From assembly GCA_021396245.1 (NCBI GenBank), contig WNYE01000094.1, forward strand, positions 92,923 to 156,922: a stretch of 64,000 nt of DNA, given 5' to 3'. This DNA comes from Sporothrix humicola. Lineage: Eukaryota; Ascomycota; Sordariomycetes; Ophiostomatales; Ophiostomataceae. The notes beneath the pieces were generated by a model. It did no database searches, was not told where the DNA came from, and was given only the letters and a program-made list of their open reading frames with translations. A program made the position numbers and the translations under genes. Positions 22,136 to 32,958 of this stretch are shown here, piece by piece (position 1 is the first letter of the stretch; the number at the start of each line of letters is the position of its first letter).

Positions 22136-22308
22136 TTGCTTGCAACGGTTGGTTGTAAGTAGGTAGGGCTTTCCCAAAATGGAAATAGTGAGGCGACTAA
22201 CATCATCTTACACTAATATGATGAGTAGACTCTGCCATAAATTTCAAGATTTGCCGAGTAGTTCCCTCTGTCAGAAGACCCTGTTTGCAGCTAATATACA
22301 TTGACTTT

Positions 22309-22558
22309 GGGACTATCTAGAAGACCGCCACGTATGCCTAAACCCTCGACAAAAATTAACCCAAAACCCACGAAATAATGTAACAAAGAGAAAGAATCAT
22401 AATAAAAAGAGAGAACCGTAGCAGAGAGAGACCTGTAACAAAAAAGTACGGAGTAAGTACTTTTACTTGGTGCACAGGTAGATATTTTACATACAAATCG
22501 TAAAAAGCAGAGTCCTGTCGAGGGTTTTGTCATACGTGGTGGTCTTTTAGCGAGTCCC
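22309..22558. mobile_element. MITE-like element with 43-bp terminal inverted repeats
   Basis: The left arm (22309-22351) and the reverse complement of the right arm (22516-22558) are both 43 bases and agree at 37 positions. Both start GGGACT and share AAGACC, CCACGTATG and AAACCCTCGACA. The 164-bp interior is AT-rich and has no coding capacity. The flanks TTGACTTT and TCGAGTTT agree at 6 of 8 bases and could be a decayed target-site duplication. Small size, long inverted ends and absence of a transposase fit a non-autonomous DNA transposon remnant. The superfamily cannot be assigned. Confidence 0.65.
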
Positions 22559-23032
22559 TCGAGTTTCCCAGTCCATCCAGCCCGTTCGGCTCATTCAGCT
22601 CTGCCAGCCCACCCATCCTACTCTCCCATCTCATCATCTTTCTTTCATCTGAACATCAAACAAATTTTATCGGATCACAACAAGCACAGGATACAAAAAT
22701 TATGAAGTAGAACTTGGTATATTATGTCGAGGTAAGAGGGAGGTTAATCCGGCCCAAAATACAACGACGTAGCAAATTAGCTAAAAAGGCAAGACCAAGA
22801 TCAAGAAAGAGAAAAGCAGCAGCAAGCCTAGTATTAAACCCCAGCCAGCCGCTTCCCGACTCATTCCACGACCTGGTATGCAGTAAAGTAAAATAAAATT
22901 GACAAAGTGGTATAAGCACGACGAGACGTGAACAACGTTTAACGTGACAAAGGCAGAATAGAGAAGTGGAACTCTCTTTTCGAAATCAAGCGACAATGCA
23001 GATTGGACTCAAGGCTTCCATCAGGTACACGC

Positions 23033-24718
23033 TTAAGCAATGTTGTCGTTCTTGACGCCGAGCAGGCCACCGTCAGCCATGTCGGCCGCAAAGGTGGTGG
23101 ACGGCTTCCACTTGGCCGAGGTACGCGGGGTCGTCTCCTCCATCATCTTGTCGACCTGCTCGAGGGTCAGGCCCTTGGTCTCGGGCACCAGGAAATAGGC
23201 GTACACGAACGCGGCTGTGCAGAGACCGCCCCAGACGAAGAAGACGGAGGACTTGAGGTTGCCCTTGTCCTCGCCGACCATGTAGGGGGTGATGACGCCA
23301 ATGATGGTGTTCCACAGCCAGTTGGAGGCGGTCGAGATACCGACACCACGCGAGCGGATGGGCAGGGGGAAGATCTCGCCGATGACGACCCAGGCAGCGG
23401 GGCCCCAGGTGGAGGCGAACGAGAAGATGTAGATGGCAATGAAGGCAATCTGGGCGTTGACGGCGGAGACGTTGTTGGCCAGGGTGTTGTCCGGGTCATC
23501 AGCAGTCGGGGCGGGGTGGGTCTTGTTGAAGCCGACGGTGACACCGACGATACCGACGATGAACTCGCAGATCAGCATGGACAGGGCACCGAGAATGAGA
23601 ATGGGACGGCGACCGAACTTCTCAATGGTGTAGAAGGAGACGGGGGTGGACACGACGTTGATGACGTTGAAGATGGTCGAGATCAGGAACGTGTTGGAGA
23701 TGGCGCCGGTGGACTTGAGGAAAGGCGTCGAGTAGTAGAAGATAAAGTTGATACCGGTCCACTGCTGCATCATCTGGAGCGAGGTACCGAGAATGGTGCG
23801 GCGCAGGTTGGACTTGCCGGTCCACAGCGAGCCCTTGAAGCAGTTGGACCAGGAGCCAAACCAGGTGGTCGAGGGGATCAGGGCACGCTCGTACTCCTCG
23901 TTGGCGACGATCTCAGCAAGCTCCATCTGGATGTACTCGGAGTCGCGGGGCTGGCCACGAAGGCGCGACAGCGAGGCAGCGGCGTCTTCGAGACGGCCCT
24001 TCTTGACGTAGTAACGGGGCGAGTCGGGCAGCAGGATCAGACCCGTGGCCAGGATGATGGCCCAGGCGAACTGAATGGAGATGGGGATGCGGTAGGCGCC
24101 GGTGTTGGTGCGGTCCTGGACGGCGTAGCAGACAACGGAGGCGAGCAGCAGACCGATGGTGATGCAGAACTGGTAGCCAGAGACAAGGGCACCGCGGATC
24201 TTGCGGGGCGAAATCTCAGACATGTACAGAACGACCACGGCCGAGACGAAACCGACACCGATACCAGCGATCAGACGGCCACCGACGAACACACCGAGGG
24301 GGTCGTGGGTCGAGGGGCCGGGAATCATCTGGACAATAACACCGACAATGTAGATCAAGCAACCAGCGACAACAATCCACTTGCGGCCGTACCAATCAGC
24401 CAGGTCACCCGAGATCAGGGAGCCAAGGAACGTGCCCAGGGACAGAATCGAGACGATCAGAGACTGGTGGCTGGAGCCAATGGCCTTGGCGCCGGGGGAC
24501 TCCATGATGTTGATGAACTCCTGGATGCCGTTGACGCCGTTGATGTAGCCGGAGTCGTAACCGAAGAAAATACCACCAAACGAGGCGAAGGCGCAGATGA
24601 GGTAGGCCTTCCAGGTGACGGGGGCCTCGACCAGCTCGACATCGCGGGTGGTGGCGAGGCCAGCCACGCCGTGGTGCTCGACCTCCGGTGCGGCGACCGT
24701 GTCCTTCTCAGCAGACAT
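23033..24718 (-). CDS. MFS hexose transporter (high-affinity glucose type)
   Basis: Intronless, 561 aa from the ATG at 24718 (MSAEKDTVAAPEVEHHG). It is a 12-TM sugar porter of the MFS with all family marks: GGIFFGYDSGYINGV in TM1, DWYGRKW after TM2, GRLIAGIGVGFVS, the central LLPDSPRYYVKKGR, then QQWTGINFIFYYS in TM7, EKFGRRP, and the final PETKGLTLEQ. QQWTGINF and the N-terminal motif suggest glucose/fructose uptake, with proton symport inferred from fungal homologues. Codon use is strongly C-ending, which also leaves a 593-codon stop-free frame on the opposite strand, so the gene is probably highly expressed. Its upstream region (above 24719) is CT-rich on the coding strand and has TATA and CreA-type sites. 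Substrate specificity is not certain. Confidence 0.95.
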   Translation of the reverse strand: MSAEKDTVAAPEVEHHGVAGLATTRDVELVEAPVTWKAYLICAFASFGGIFFGYDSGYINGVNGIQEFINIMESPGAKAIGSSHQSLIVSILSLGTFLGSLISGDLADWYGRKWIVVAGCLIYIVGVIVQMIPGPSTHDPLGVFVGGRLIAGIGVGFVSAVVVLYMSEISPRKIRGALVSGYQFCITIGLLLASVVCYAVQDRTNTGAYRIPISIQFAWAIILATGLILLPDSPRYYVKKGRLEDAAASLSRLRGQPRDSEYIQMELAEIVANEEYERALIPSTTWFGSWSNCFKGSLWTGKSNLRRTILGTSLQMMQQWTGINFIFYYSTPFLKSTGAISNTFLISTIFNVINVVSTPVSFYTIEKFGRRPILILGALSMLICEFIVGIVGVTVGFNKTHPAPTADDPDNTLANNVSAVNAQIAFIAIYIFSFASTWGPAAWVVIGEIFPLPIRSRGVGISTASNWLWNTIIGVITPYMVGEDKGNLKSSVFFVWGGLCTAAFVYAYFLVPETKGLTLEQVDKMMEETTPRTSAKWKPSTTFAADMADGGLLGVKNDNIA

Positions 24719-25830
24719 TGTGAATATCCTGTTGGCGAGGATGAATTGGAGGAAAAGGAGAAAGGGGAAAAGGGGTTGTTGTGAAGGTTGGCTTGAGGAA
24801 CAAGAAACAAAAGAGGAAGGGACGATCCAGAAGAAGAGGGGAGGAGCGAAGTCCTTATATGTCGAGACAGGGAAGAGGACCTGTTGATCGACTGGGGGGT
24901 GCAGAGAGGGGATGAGGAGACAAGAGAAGAAAAAAAAAGAAGGGGTCCGAGATGATACGGTCGGGGGTGGAACGTCAGTTATTTAAGCTATTTTTCTTTT
25001 TTTTCTTTTTCTTTTCTGCTCTGTCCCCGGTTCTTTCTAGTGGGTGACTGGGGTGTGGGATGGGGAGAGGGGAGGAAGAGGAAGGAGGAGGAGAGAGGCA
25101 AGGTCGGAGAAGGGAGAAAAAGAGAGACAAGGGAAGGAAAGCAAAGAAGAAAAAAAGGAAACAGACGGGGAGCAGGGGGCGGAAGGAGCTCTCTGGGGAT
25201 GGGTTCCACAAACAAATGTCGTGTGTGGGAGGTGGTGTGCGTGGATGTGGACGTGTGTGGACGTGTGAGTACACGGAGCAGGCGCGAGCGCGTGCCTTCC
25301 CAGAATGTACATTTATTACAGAATGCACCCAGGCCGCCCCTTCTGTTTGTGGACGTTGGCCGTTTTCACGAACATTTTACTACGAACATAAGACGAGCAG
25401 AGTGGCACCAGACTAGGAAAGACCAATTGTGGAGAGGCCGAGTCTAAAAGGCCAGGCCGTGGAGAAGGAGGGCAGAGTATGGCCGAAGCCAGGCGACGCC
25501 AAGATGGAGAAGGCTGCTGGGGGAGCATGAAAGAGAAAAAATACGCGGGAGGAACAAAAAGGAACAAAAAGAAAACGGAGAGAAAAGAGAGCATCTGGCC
25601 GAGAGAGGGGAGCTGGGGCATTGGCTCCGTACCGGCGAACAGTCTCGAACGGGGGTGGCGTGGCGACCCCAGAAGGAGGAGACAAAAGAACGACACAAAC
25701 GAGGAAAGAGCACCAGAAGAAAGAAAAAAAAAGACAAGAAAAAACTTTTCTTTTTGACAGGCCCCATGGAGAAGACACGCGGATTCGCCTCTTTGAACGT
25801 TACGTGAAAGATCCTCGCTGCACCTGTATC
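24719..25830 (-). promoter_or_regulatory. Purine/pyrimidine-biased promoter and leader of hexose transporter
   Basis: The + strand is dominated by GA (coding strand CT), typical of strongly expressed fungal promoters. A TATAAG element lies at 24859-24854, about 140 bases before the ATG. Five CTGGGG hexamers matching the CreA consensus SYGGRG occur on the + strand at 24892, 25049, 25193, 25517 and 25613. CreA control is an inference, because G-rich purine tracts raise the chance frequency of this hexamer. Confidence 0.45.
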
Positions 25831-28800
25831 TAATCATGGCCTATGGCAGTTCAATGCTTTGTTGATCATCTGTAGGGACCACCTCGACTATCTGAAGTAT
25901 TCCAGAGACCGTGACACTGATCGTCTTCGCCTTCCCCTGTGTCCCAGAGTTGTTCTTGCCCTGGGCGGAAAGAAAGTGCACACGAAGCACGAGGCAAGAG
26001 GTAAGAGGGGAGGGTAGGCAAGCAGACAAGATCTCGAGAGCAAGGAAACACAAAAGAGATCACACAAAACGGCAAGAACATCCAAAAGCTACTCCAATTT
26101 TTTACCCTAGAGGTCGTCCTTGTGGTGGCCACCCCCGTCCACCCCTTGTCATTTTAGCAATTGTTTTTGCATTAAAAATATTTACTCGAGCGCCGAAGAA
26201 CGACCATGGTGCATCTGGGCTGCACTGGCGTCTCTCTTTCTTCCCCTTCCCTTTTGTTTCTTCACCCCACCCTCCCAGGAGCCCACTTCTCCACAATGTC
26301 GCACACCCTCTTTTTTACCTTCACCCACACCCCTCCCCTGCTCTCCACGATGAGAGGACTCACTCTGTTTCTTGACGACTGTCTGCACGCAGCACAGCAC
26401 AACATCTATTTCCCTGCTTCCACATCGCGGCTGGCCCGCGGGTACGGGGCAACAAACGCACGTTTTAGCCATTGTTTCCATCAAGTTAATTAATTGGCAA
26501 GGGGTAAAGAGAGAAGAAGGGAAGGGAAGGACAGAAGGGAAGAGGCACGAAAAGGCACCAAAGGCAGAGGACGGCAGGATAGCAATTGCTTGTCTCGAGG
26601 GATCTGTTGGTTCGCACGGAAGCAAGGCAATTCGTCGAGGCAAGTCAAAGTGGCGTCTCTCTCGGCCTTTTTTTGGCCTGTCTTCTTATTTTTGGCTGCA
26701 TCGTTTCGCATCCTTTCCGTCTGGGCAAGGAGCCAGTCAGTGCCCACGATTCACCTTCCTTAGCAGCATGTGTATTCCTGACAGGCGTCCCCTGCAAGTA
26801 TCGGGGAGGCCAAAAGACTGTGAGGATTTGTAGAACTCGTGCCGATACAGTCACGATGTCTTTTTGGGAGTCCTCTTCCTCATCCTCGGAGGACACGAGC
26901 CTCGGGATGCGCCGATGAGGTGAGCAAAAAGGCCGGCGAGGTCATGTGCTGTTGGCCTACACAAATACGACACGGCTGAGGCGACTTTTCACGACAGGGG
27001 ATGGTTGAGAACAAGAGACGTCAAAGAACGGCCGTCGCCGTCCGGAGGCGTCGAAAGGCAAAAAGGCAAAAGAGGCGCTTGCGCTAGTCTGAGCGGCTCT
27101 TTGCGGAGCTAAAATACCTGGGGCATTTGGCGCTTTGGGCTTTGCGGCGCTGGGGCATACCAAGAAGAGCAGCCAGAAGCGAGGCTCTAGCAGTGTTCTG
27201 GCATTTACAGCGCGGTCCTAGAAATTTTTAGCGGGCGGCCGCTGCCTTACTCAGCTAAGACGGTGCCTGTCACGAGGACAAGAATACGCGGTGAGACACG
27301 ATGAAAGAAAAAAATAAAGAAAAAAAGATGCGATCAAAGAAAAGAAAAGAAAGCACTGGCCAGGAACAAAATGCCAGCCACTGACGAAATGGACTATTTG
27401 CCCAGAATAGGCGAATGGGCCGTGAAAAGATAAAAGAAAGAGTGAAGCATTTTCAAGACCAGAAAAAAGAAAGCAAAAATATGCCACATGCTGGCCAGGG
27501 AGAGAACACGCGGGTGAGGCGCTGAAGGCGCTGAAGCGAGGCACAGGTGCCTGTATTTCCCACGATGAGGCGTTCCCTGTCGAGGGAGAAGAGTGAAGAC
27601 AGCGGTCGTCGTTGTAAACAAAGAGACGACAAACTAACGTCGCCACTTTCCAATACACGTATCACAGTGACTGTCAACAATCGCTGCAACATACGACTTA
27701 CTGTGCATTACGGCGCTTCTACGGGACAAGTAATTGCCCTACAAACACACCCACAAAAACACGCTGGACGGAACTGTCTCCGTGATTTGTCAATGGCGTT
27801 GATGGCCTTGAATGGCCTACAGAAATGGCGTCGCCGATCCGGCTGTCAAGAAGACGGCCTGGCCGCCGTCGAAGTTGGGTCTGCAAGTCTGCTGCTTTTT
27901 GGTGGCGTGCTGTGAATTCGCTACGGAGTACTGCCGGGTCTAATGCTGGTCTTGCAGGAGGGCTGCATCGACAGACGACTACAGTCGACTACAGTTTATC
28001 GTTTGGCCATTCAGACTGGGCGGAACGTAAGAAAAAAGGACGAAAATCAATATCAAGTGACAAATCAAAGACATGGGGGACACATCGAACAAGCTTAATT
28101 CAGGAGACTTTGCACTTAAACGTTCTCCTCTATTTTCGTCACTTTGAGGCCGCTGTTTGACGCAGTTGGCCGATCACTAACAAATATGTACGATGCCTGC
28201 ACATGGCAAAGTCACGTATCCAGATCTAGGGAGAGACAGGCCAAACAGACAAGCAGACGAGCCAGAGACAAGCAAACAGGCGAGAGACATTGCGTGGAAA
28301 GAGACGATCGGAGAATCGGAGCCAAAAAGAGCCACGATATTCGTGGACAAGGCACCGGGCGTGAGCAACGAGCACAGGCAGCCGTCTGTCACGCCCGCCG
28401 AGTTTGCGGTAATATCTGGTGTCAACGATTCGGTTCATGGCACACAGATATCACACAAAAGGAGAGCCTCTCGTTCCAAGAAAAGAAACACGCCCGAAAT
28501 GGGAGGCAATAAGAAAATAAGAGCGCAACAGTGTGCACTATTGGGCATAGGCCGATGTTGGGGAACATGCAACCCTCACGACGGTTGCCCAAAGAAACAC
28601 TCAATAAAACGACGAGGCTATCGAAAGGCTGCCCCAAGAAAAACGTTGGCGGCCAAGAAAAGGACCAAACGACCAAACGACCAAAAGAAAGACCACAAAA
28701 GCAACGAAGTACGCCCGACGATCCCCCTCCTTCGGGCCTCTTTTGCAGTCTTTTGTCGTCTGTTGTCGCCCTTGATTCGTCTGAAAGCCTCATCGTGCGG

Positions 28801-31800
28801 GGGAGCCAAGAATCAACACGCACAAAGGCTGTCATTTTTGCCCTCTTTTTCTGTTATCTTTGCTTGGTATCTCTCCCTTCTCCCCAGATGCGGGATGTCC
28901 CACGGGGTTTCTCTCAAAAGTAGCGTGGTCTCCCTGCGGCGAGGAGTGAGCGATGCATCACAGAAAGGCCCGAAGATGTCGACTTTTGACTTTCGCCATG
29001 TACTCTGTCAGAAGTGAGAGGGCGTGTAAGTTTTTGGTCTTGACCTGGTCTGCCCTAGCGTCAAAGTCCGTTGTTCTGGTCTCGCATCGCTTCTTCCCTG
29101 CAAAAGCGGATCCTCGATGGACCTTCAAAAAAAAAATCAACCCCTGTCGAGGTCCACCATGCCCCTGTCGTCTCTCTTCTCTACTGTCTGTCGCTCACGT
29201 CCGCTCTCTCCGTTTTGCTGTTCTGCTATTCTGGTGGCGTTTTAGTTGACAGGCCAAGTTTGGCGAGCTCGACGGCAGCCACAGACTAGGCCGAGCGCTG
29301 AAAGCGTGTTGACATTTGCTTTGACGTCGACGGCGTCGGCCTTACCTTGTGTAGTTTGCCTCCTACCGTTTGACATTGGCGTTGCAGTCCGTGGCAGTCC
29401 CATCGGAGGAGGATTCGATGGCACGATGGGCAGCCACATCTCTTGGCTGTCGAAGACTGACTGACAACCACACACCCCTTCCTCGAAAGACTAGCTTCCC
29501 CAGGCCCTGCCAAGACGCTCAAAACCAAGGTCGCCTTTTGGCGGCGGAAGCCGCCCAAAAAGAAGCGCCGGCGCATGTGCAGTCGATAGGAGGGGACTCC
29601 AGCGCCGCACCGCTGCAAGCCGTACGGGAAGTCACGCTGGCAGTCGTCTCACTGCACGCTTGGCTGCTGACTGTCGAGACTTGTCTGGCTATGGAGCCCC
29701 TAGGTCGGGGATACACCCAAATGGGCCAACGCTCGGCGGTATTCCTCGACGCTAGCGACGGCCACTTGGAAAATGTCCAGTGGAATGGAATAAAAAGTCT
29801 CCTTTTTAAACTTCTTACGTTCTTTTTCACGATTTTCTGCACTTGTTTCCTCATGCTCGTCGTCTCCGTTTCAGAGACCATTCCGTTTTCAGAACGAGTC
29901 CTCCAAATGTCAAGCCTCCGACGTCACCATGAAGCTCAAACGTGTCACGTAACATGAGATTGGCGTTGAAAATCGAAAATCGGGGAATCAGTAAAATCAG
30001 TAAATCAGAGTTTTCGCATTTCGATGTCCAGCTCGTCTGAATTCAGTATGGCCCTTCTCCTTCCCATTTCCATGCCGAGGCTTGGCAGAGTAATTCCAAA
30101 CGCGAAACGAAAGAAAAAGCAGTTGATGTTGATGCTTTTCAGTTTTGACTTTTGATGCAAGCCCACGAAACTGATTTTTCACGATGTATTTTTGCTGTCT
30201 TTTTTGCGTCTCCTTCTGTCGGTCCTTTTCACGGTCCAGACCTTTTTTTACCTTTTTTCTTAGTCTCCCCCTGCTGCCCCTATTACTCCCATTTAAGTTA
30301 TTAACTCACATTGTACAGGACAGTGGAGCCCCCTGGGGCCGGCACTTTTGGCCCTGTATCTTTGTTCCCTTTCAGTGCATTTTTACCGCTATCCTGGTAT
30401 GTCGGTACCTTTGTACACCACCTCCACGGCATTTCTACGGGCTTTTTACTAACTTCTCACTGCATAAAAATTTGCATCTAGACCACTGAAGATCCAGGGA
30501 CACGAGTATGCTTCTTTTTAGGGCATGAAATCCCTGTGTCCGGTCGTCGTATTGTGCCTTTTCTCTGTTTTTAGCGCTGAACAGCGTTCGTCGTGATTTA
30601 TGCTTTTTTTACTGCCCACAATGCCCCTAATTACTGCCGGCCGGGGCCTTCCAGCCAATCACAGCCCTCAAAAGTCGACCGGTCAGACTCCCTGTCACTG
30701 AAATGGGCCATTCACAGCGTGTTCTGGACTGTTGGCAGCAACTGTATTTGCACATCGTGACTGTAACTGAACCTACAACCCATCGCCCATCAGAACGGAC
30801 CAAAACGGTGTGCGAGCATCGCAGAGGCCTCTGATCCCTTGGTTGTCATTGCTGCCTCGACACTCGCTTGTCTGATTTGACTTCCTTCTTTTTGACCGTC
30901 ATCCCCCGCCTCTTCCAGACTTGCATCGACCTTGGGTCGCCAATGTGCACGGTGCAGCAAAAACAAAACACAACCGAGCTTGGGTATTGGTCAAAGCAAT
31001 GCTCCCTCTTTACTGAGTACTGTCACTACTGTAGTAAGTCAAGCCCGAGATGGCATGTTGTATCTTGATGTCGTAGCTGGCCATCGTGAAGCGTAAGGTC
31101 GGTTTTGTCAACACATCAAGAACGTCTTCACGGAAAGAAGCGCGTCTGGAGGAAGAGACTGGCCCTGAACTTGTCAAAATTATCTTCGCCAAAGTTTACT
31201 GGTTCGGGGAGAGATCGCCCGCCGTCATCTCTTTCTTCTGTTTTGCTTCTCTTTTTCTTCTTTCCGTTCTCCCTTTCCTTCTTCTCCTTCTCCTCGTGTT
31301 CTTCTCACGCTTCGCTGCATTCCTAGGACGAGACTCCACGAGGAAAACAAGCTCTCTCGTTTCCAGCACGTCGAACACGTCCGTGTTGCAATCTTGAATC
31401 TTTCCTTGTGTCTTGCATGCTCGTGGCTTCCTCTTCCCGCCCGCTGATCGTTGTCAAATTTGCCCTCGAGTTACCTAAAAACCGGGTCGCGTCTGTGTTT
31501 GCAGAGGACGAAATCGAAGAAGTCTCACAGAAAAGAGCCAGAAAAGAGATGGAAGGACGCCGGCGAGGACCCTTTAATTTCACAGGGACCGCTGATCGCA
31601 ACTGCACCAGTCAAGTCGGCAATGGGGACGATCAACACAACAGGGACAAAATACGACTGAAGAAACGGAATCATCCCGACGCAAAAGAAAGCACTGAATA
31701 CAAATGAAAACGGTGAAGAAATCTGGGACAAGGAAAAGTGAAATTGCAAAGGGGCCATCCTGCGAACAGTGCAGCTTCCTCAACGAGAGTCTGTTGACGA

Positions 31801-32931
31801 CTCGAGTACTCCGTACCTCCATAGAGATACCTACGGATAGCCACAGGTGCATGCAGAATGCAGTCTGCAGCCTGCAACTGCATCAAGCTGCATCTTACAC
31901 GCAGAGACCGTCCCTCTGGCGCCTGTAAATTGCAAGTATCGTGCCCAAATGGCCCTTGGAGTCACTTCAATACTTGGCCGCGGCCGACATTGCGCCGGCC
32001 AGCATGTCACTGTGTGTATCTTACAAAGTACTCGTACTCCAAGAACATGTGCACCCCCTACGCAGTACACAATAGAGACTCATCGTGAAGCTCAGCTTCA
32101 AGCTGTCTTCTGAAATGCGGTTAGGCTCGCTCCTCGTGCATTTCTCGTGTTTGCCGGCCATTGTCTCTAATCTTGTGAGCTTGTCTGAGACTTTGAGACC
32201 TTTGCCATGCAATGTTTGACTCTCTCTGCCCTTGTCCCTTCTTGTCCAGCCGTCTTGCTGTTCCGTTTTTGAAACATCTCTTCTCTGAAGCTGATCGCCA
32301 GCCCGTTCTTCTACATTCGTCTACTTTTGTCTGTAATGATTCCAGACTCACGACACCATTTTGTGCTTTCTTGTAGCTCATTCCCGCGCATCTCCTCAAA
32401 AGTACCCCCTCGTGCCCCGTCGTTGCAACAAGAGTAAAAACGGGGAGCTCCAATGACCAAAAACACACCAAAGCACAATAGGTCAAACGTGGTTTTGTGT
32501 GCCGTGGTAGAGTTGTATCCAGGCTCGAGTGCTTGGCTAGGGACGACCACATCGACAATCGGCCCGGACGCACACACACTGCAGGCTTGCAGGCTTGGGG
32601 GGAGTGTGGTGCGGTCTTGGCGAACATGGGTTTTTCTTTCCCCGGAGGCGACGTCCGCATTGGAGCATTGGACATTGGAGCTTTGGCATTGGACCCAGAG
32701 ACTGTCACGAGGATTTCGGACCACATTCAAATGCAAGAAATGCAAACGGTGACGAGTGGTGACGACTGGTGACGAGACGACAACACGACACGACGAGACG
32801 CCTCCAAGACTGACAAGACTTTTCGCTGTGACAGTTTGTACTAACATTCTGTCACAGTTTTGTAATGCGGTCTGCTGTTAAACGCCCGCTTTGGTGCCCC
32901 GTGATGCGTCTGACCGCCTTCTTGTTTTTTC

Positions 32932-32958
32932 TTTTTGTCGTTTTTGTCGTTTTTGTCG
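32932..32958. repeat. 9-bp tandem repeat, three copies
   Basis: Three perfect copies of TTTTTGTCG in direct tandem, followed by a decayed fourth copy. It lies in the gene-poor region and has no coding meaning. Confidence 0.8.

Larger units (their letters stand above)
21501..23032. other. Repeat-bearing AT-rich intergenic region
   Basis: 1.5 kb with no gene. It holds a diverged direct repeat pair (21805 and 22007), an A13/(CA)n stretch (21957-21980) and a MITE-like inverted-repeat element (22309-22558). It appears to be a landing zone for mobile or duplicated DNA between two active genes. Confidence 0.6.

Noticed and set aside
23003..24784. 593-codon open frame on the + strand opposite the hexose transporter
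   Set aside because: It is an antisense shadow. The transporter's strong C-ending codon preference avoids TTA, CTA and TCA, which removes stops on the other strand. The Gly/Asp/Val-rich translation has no domain.
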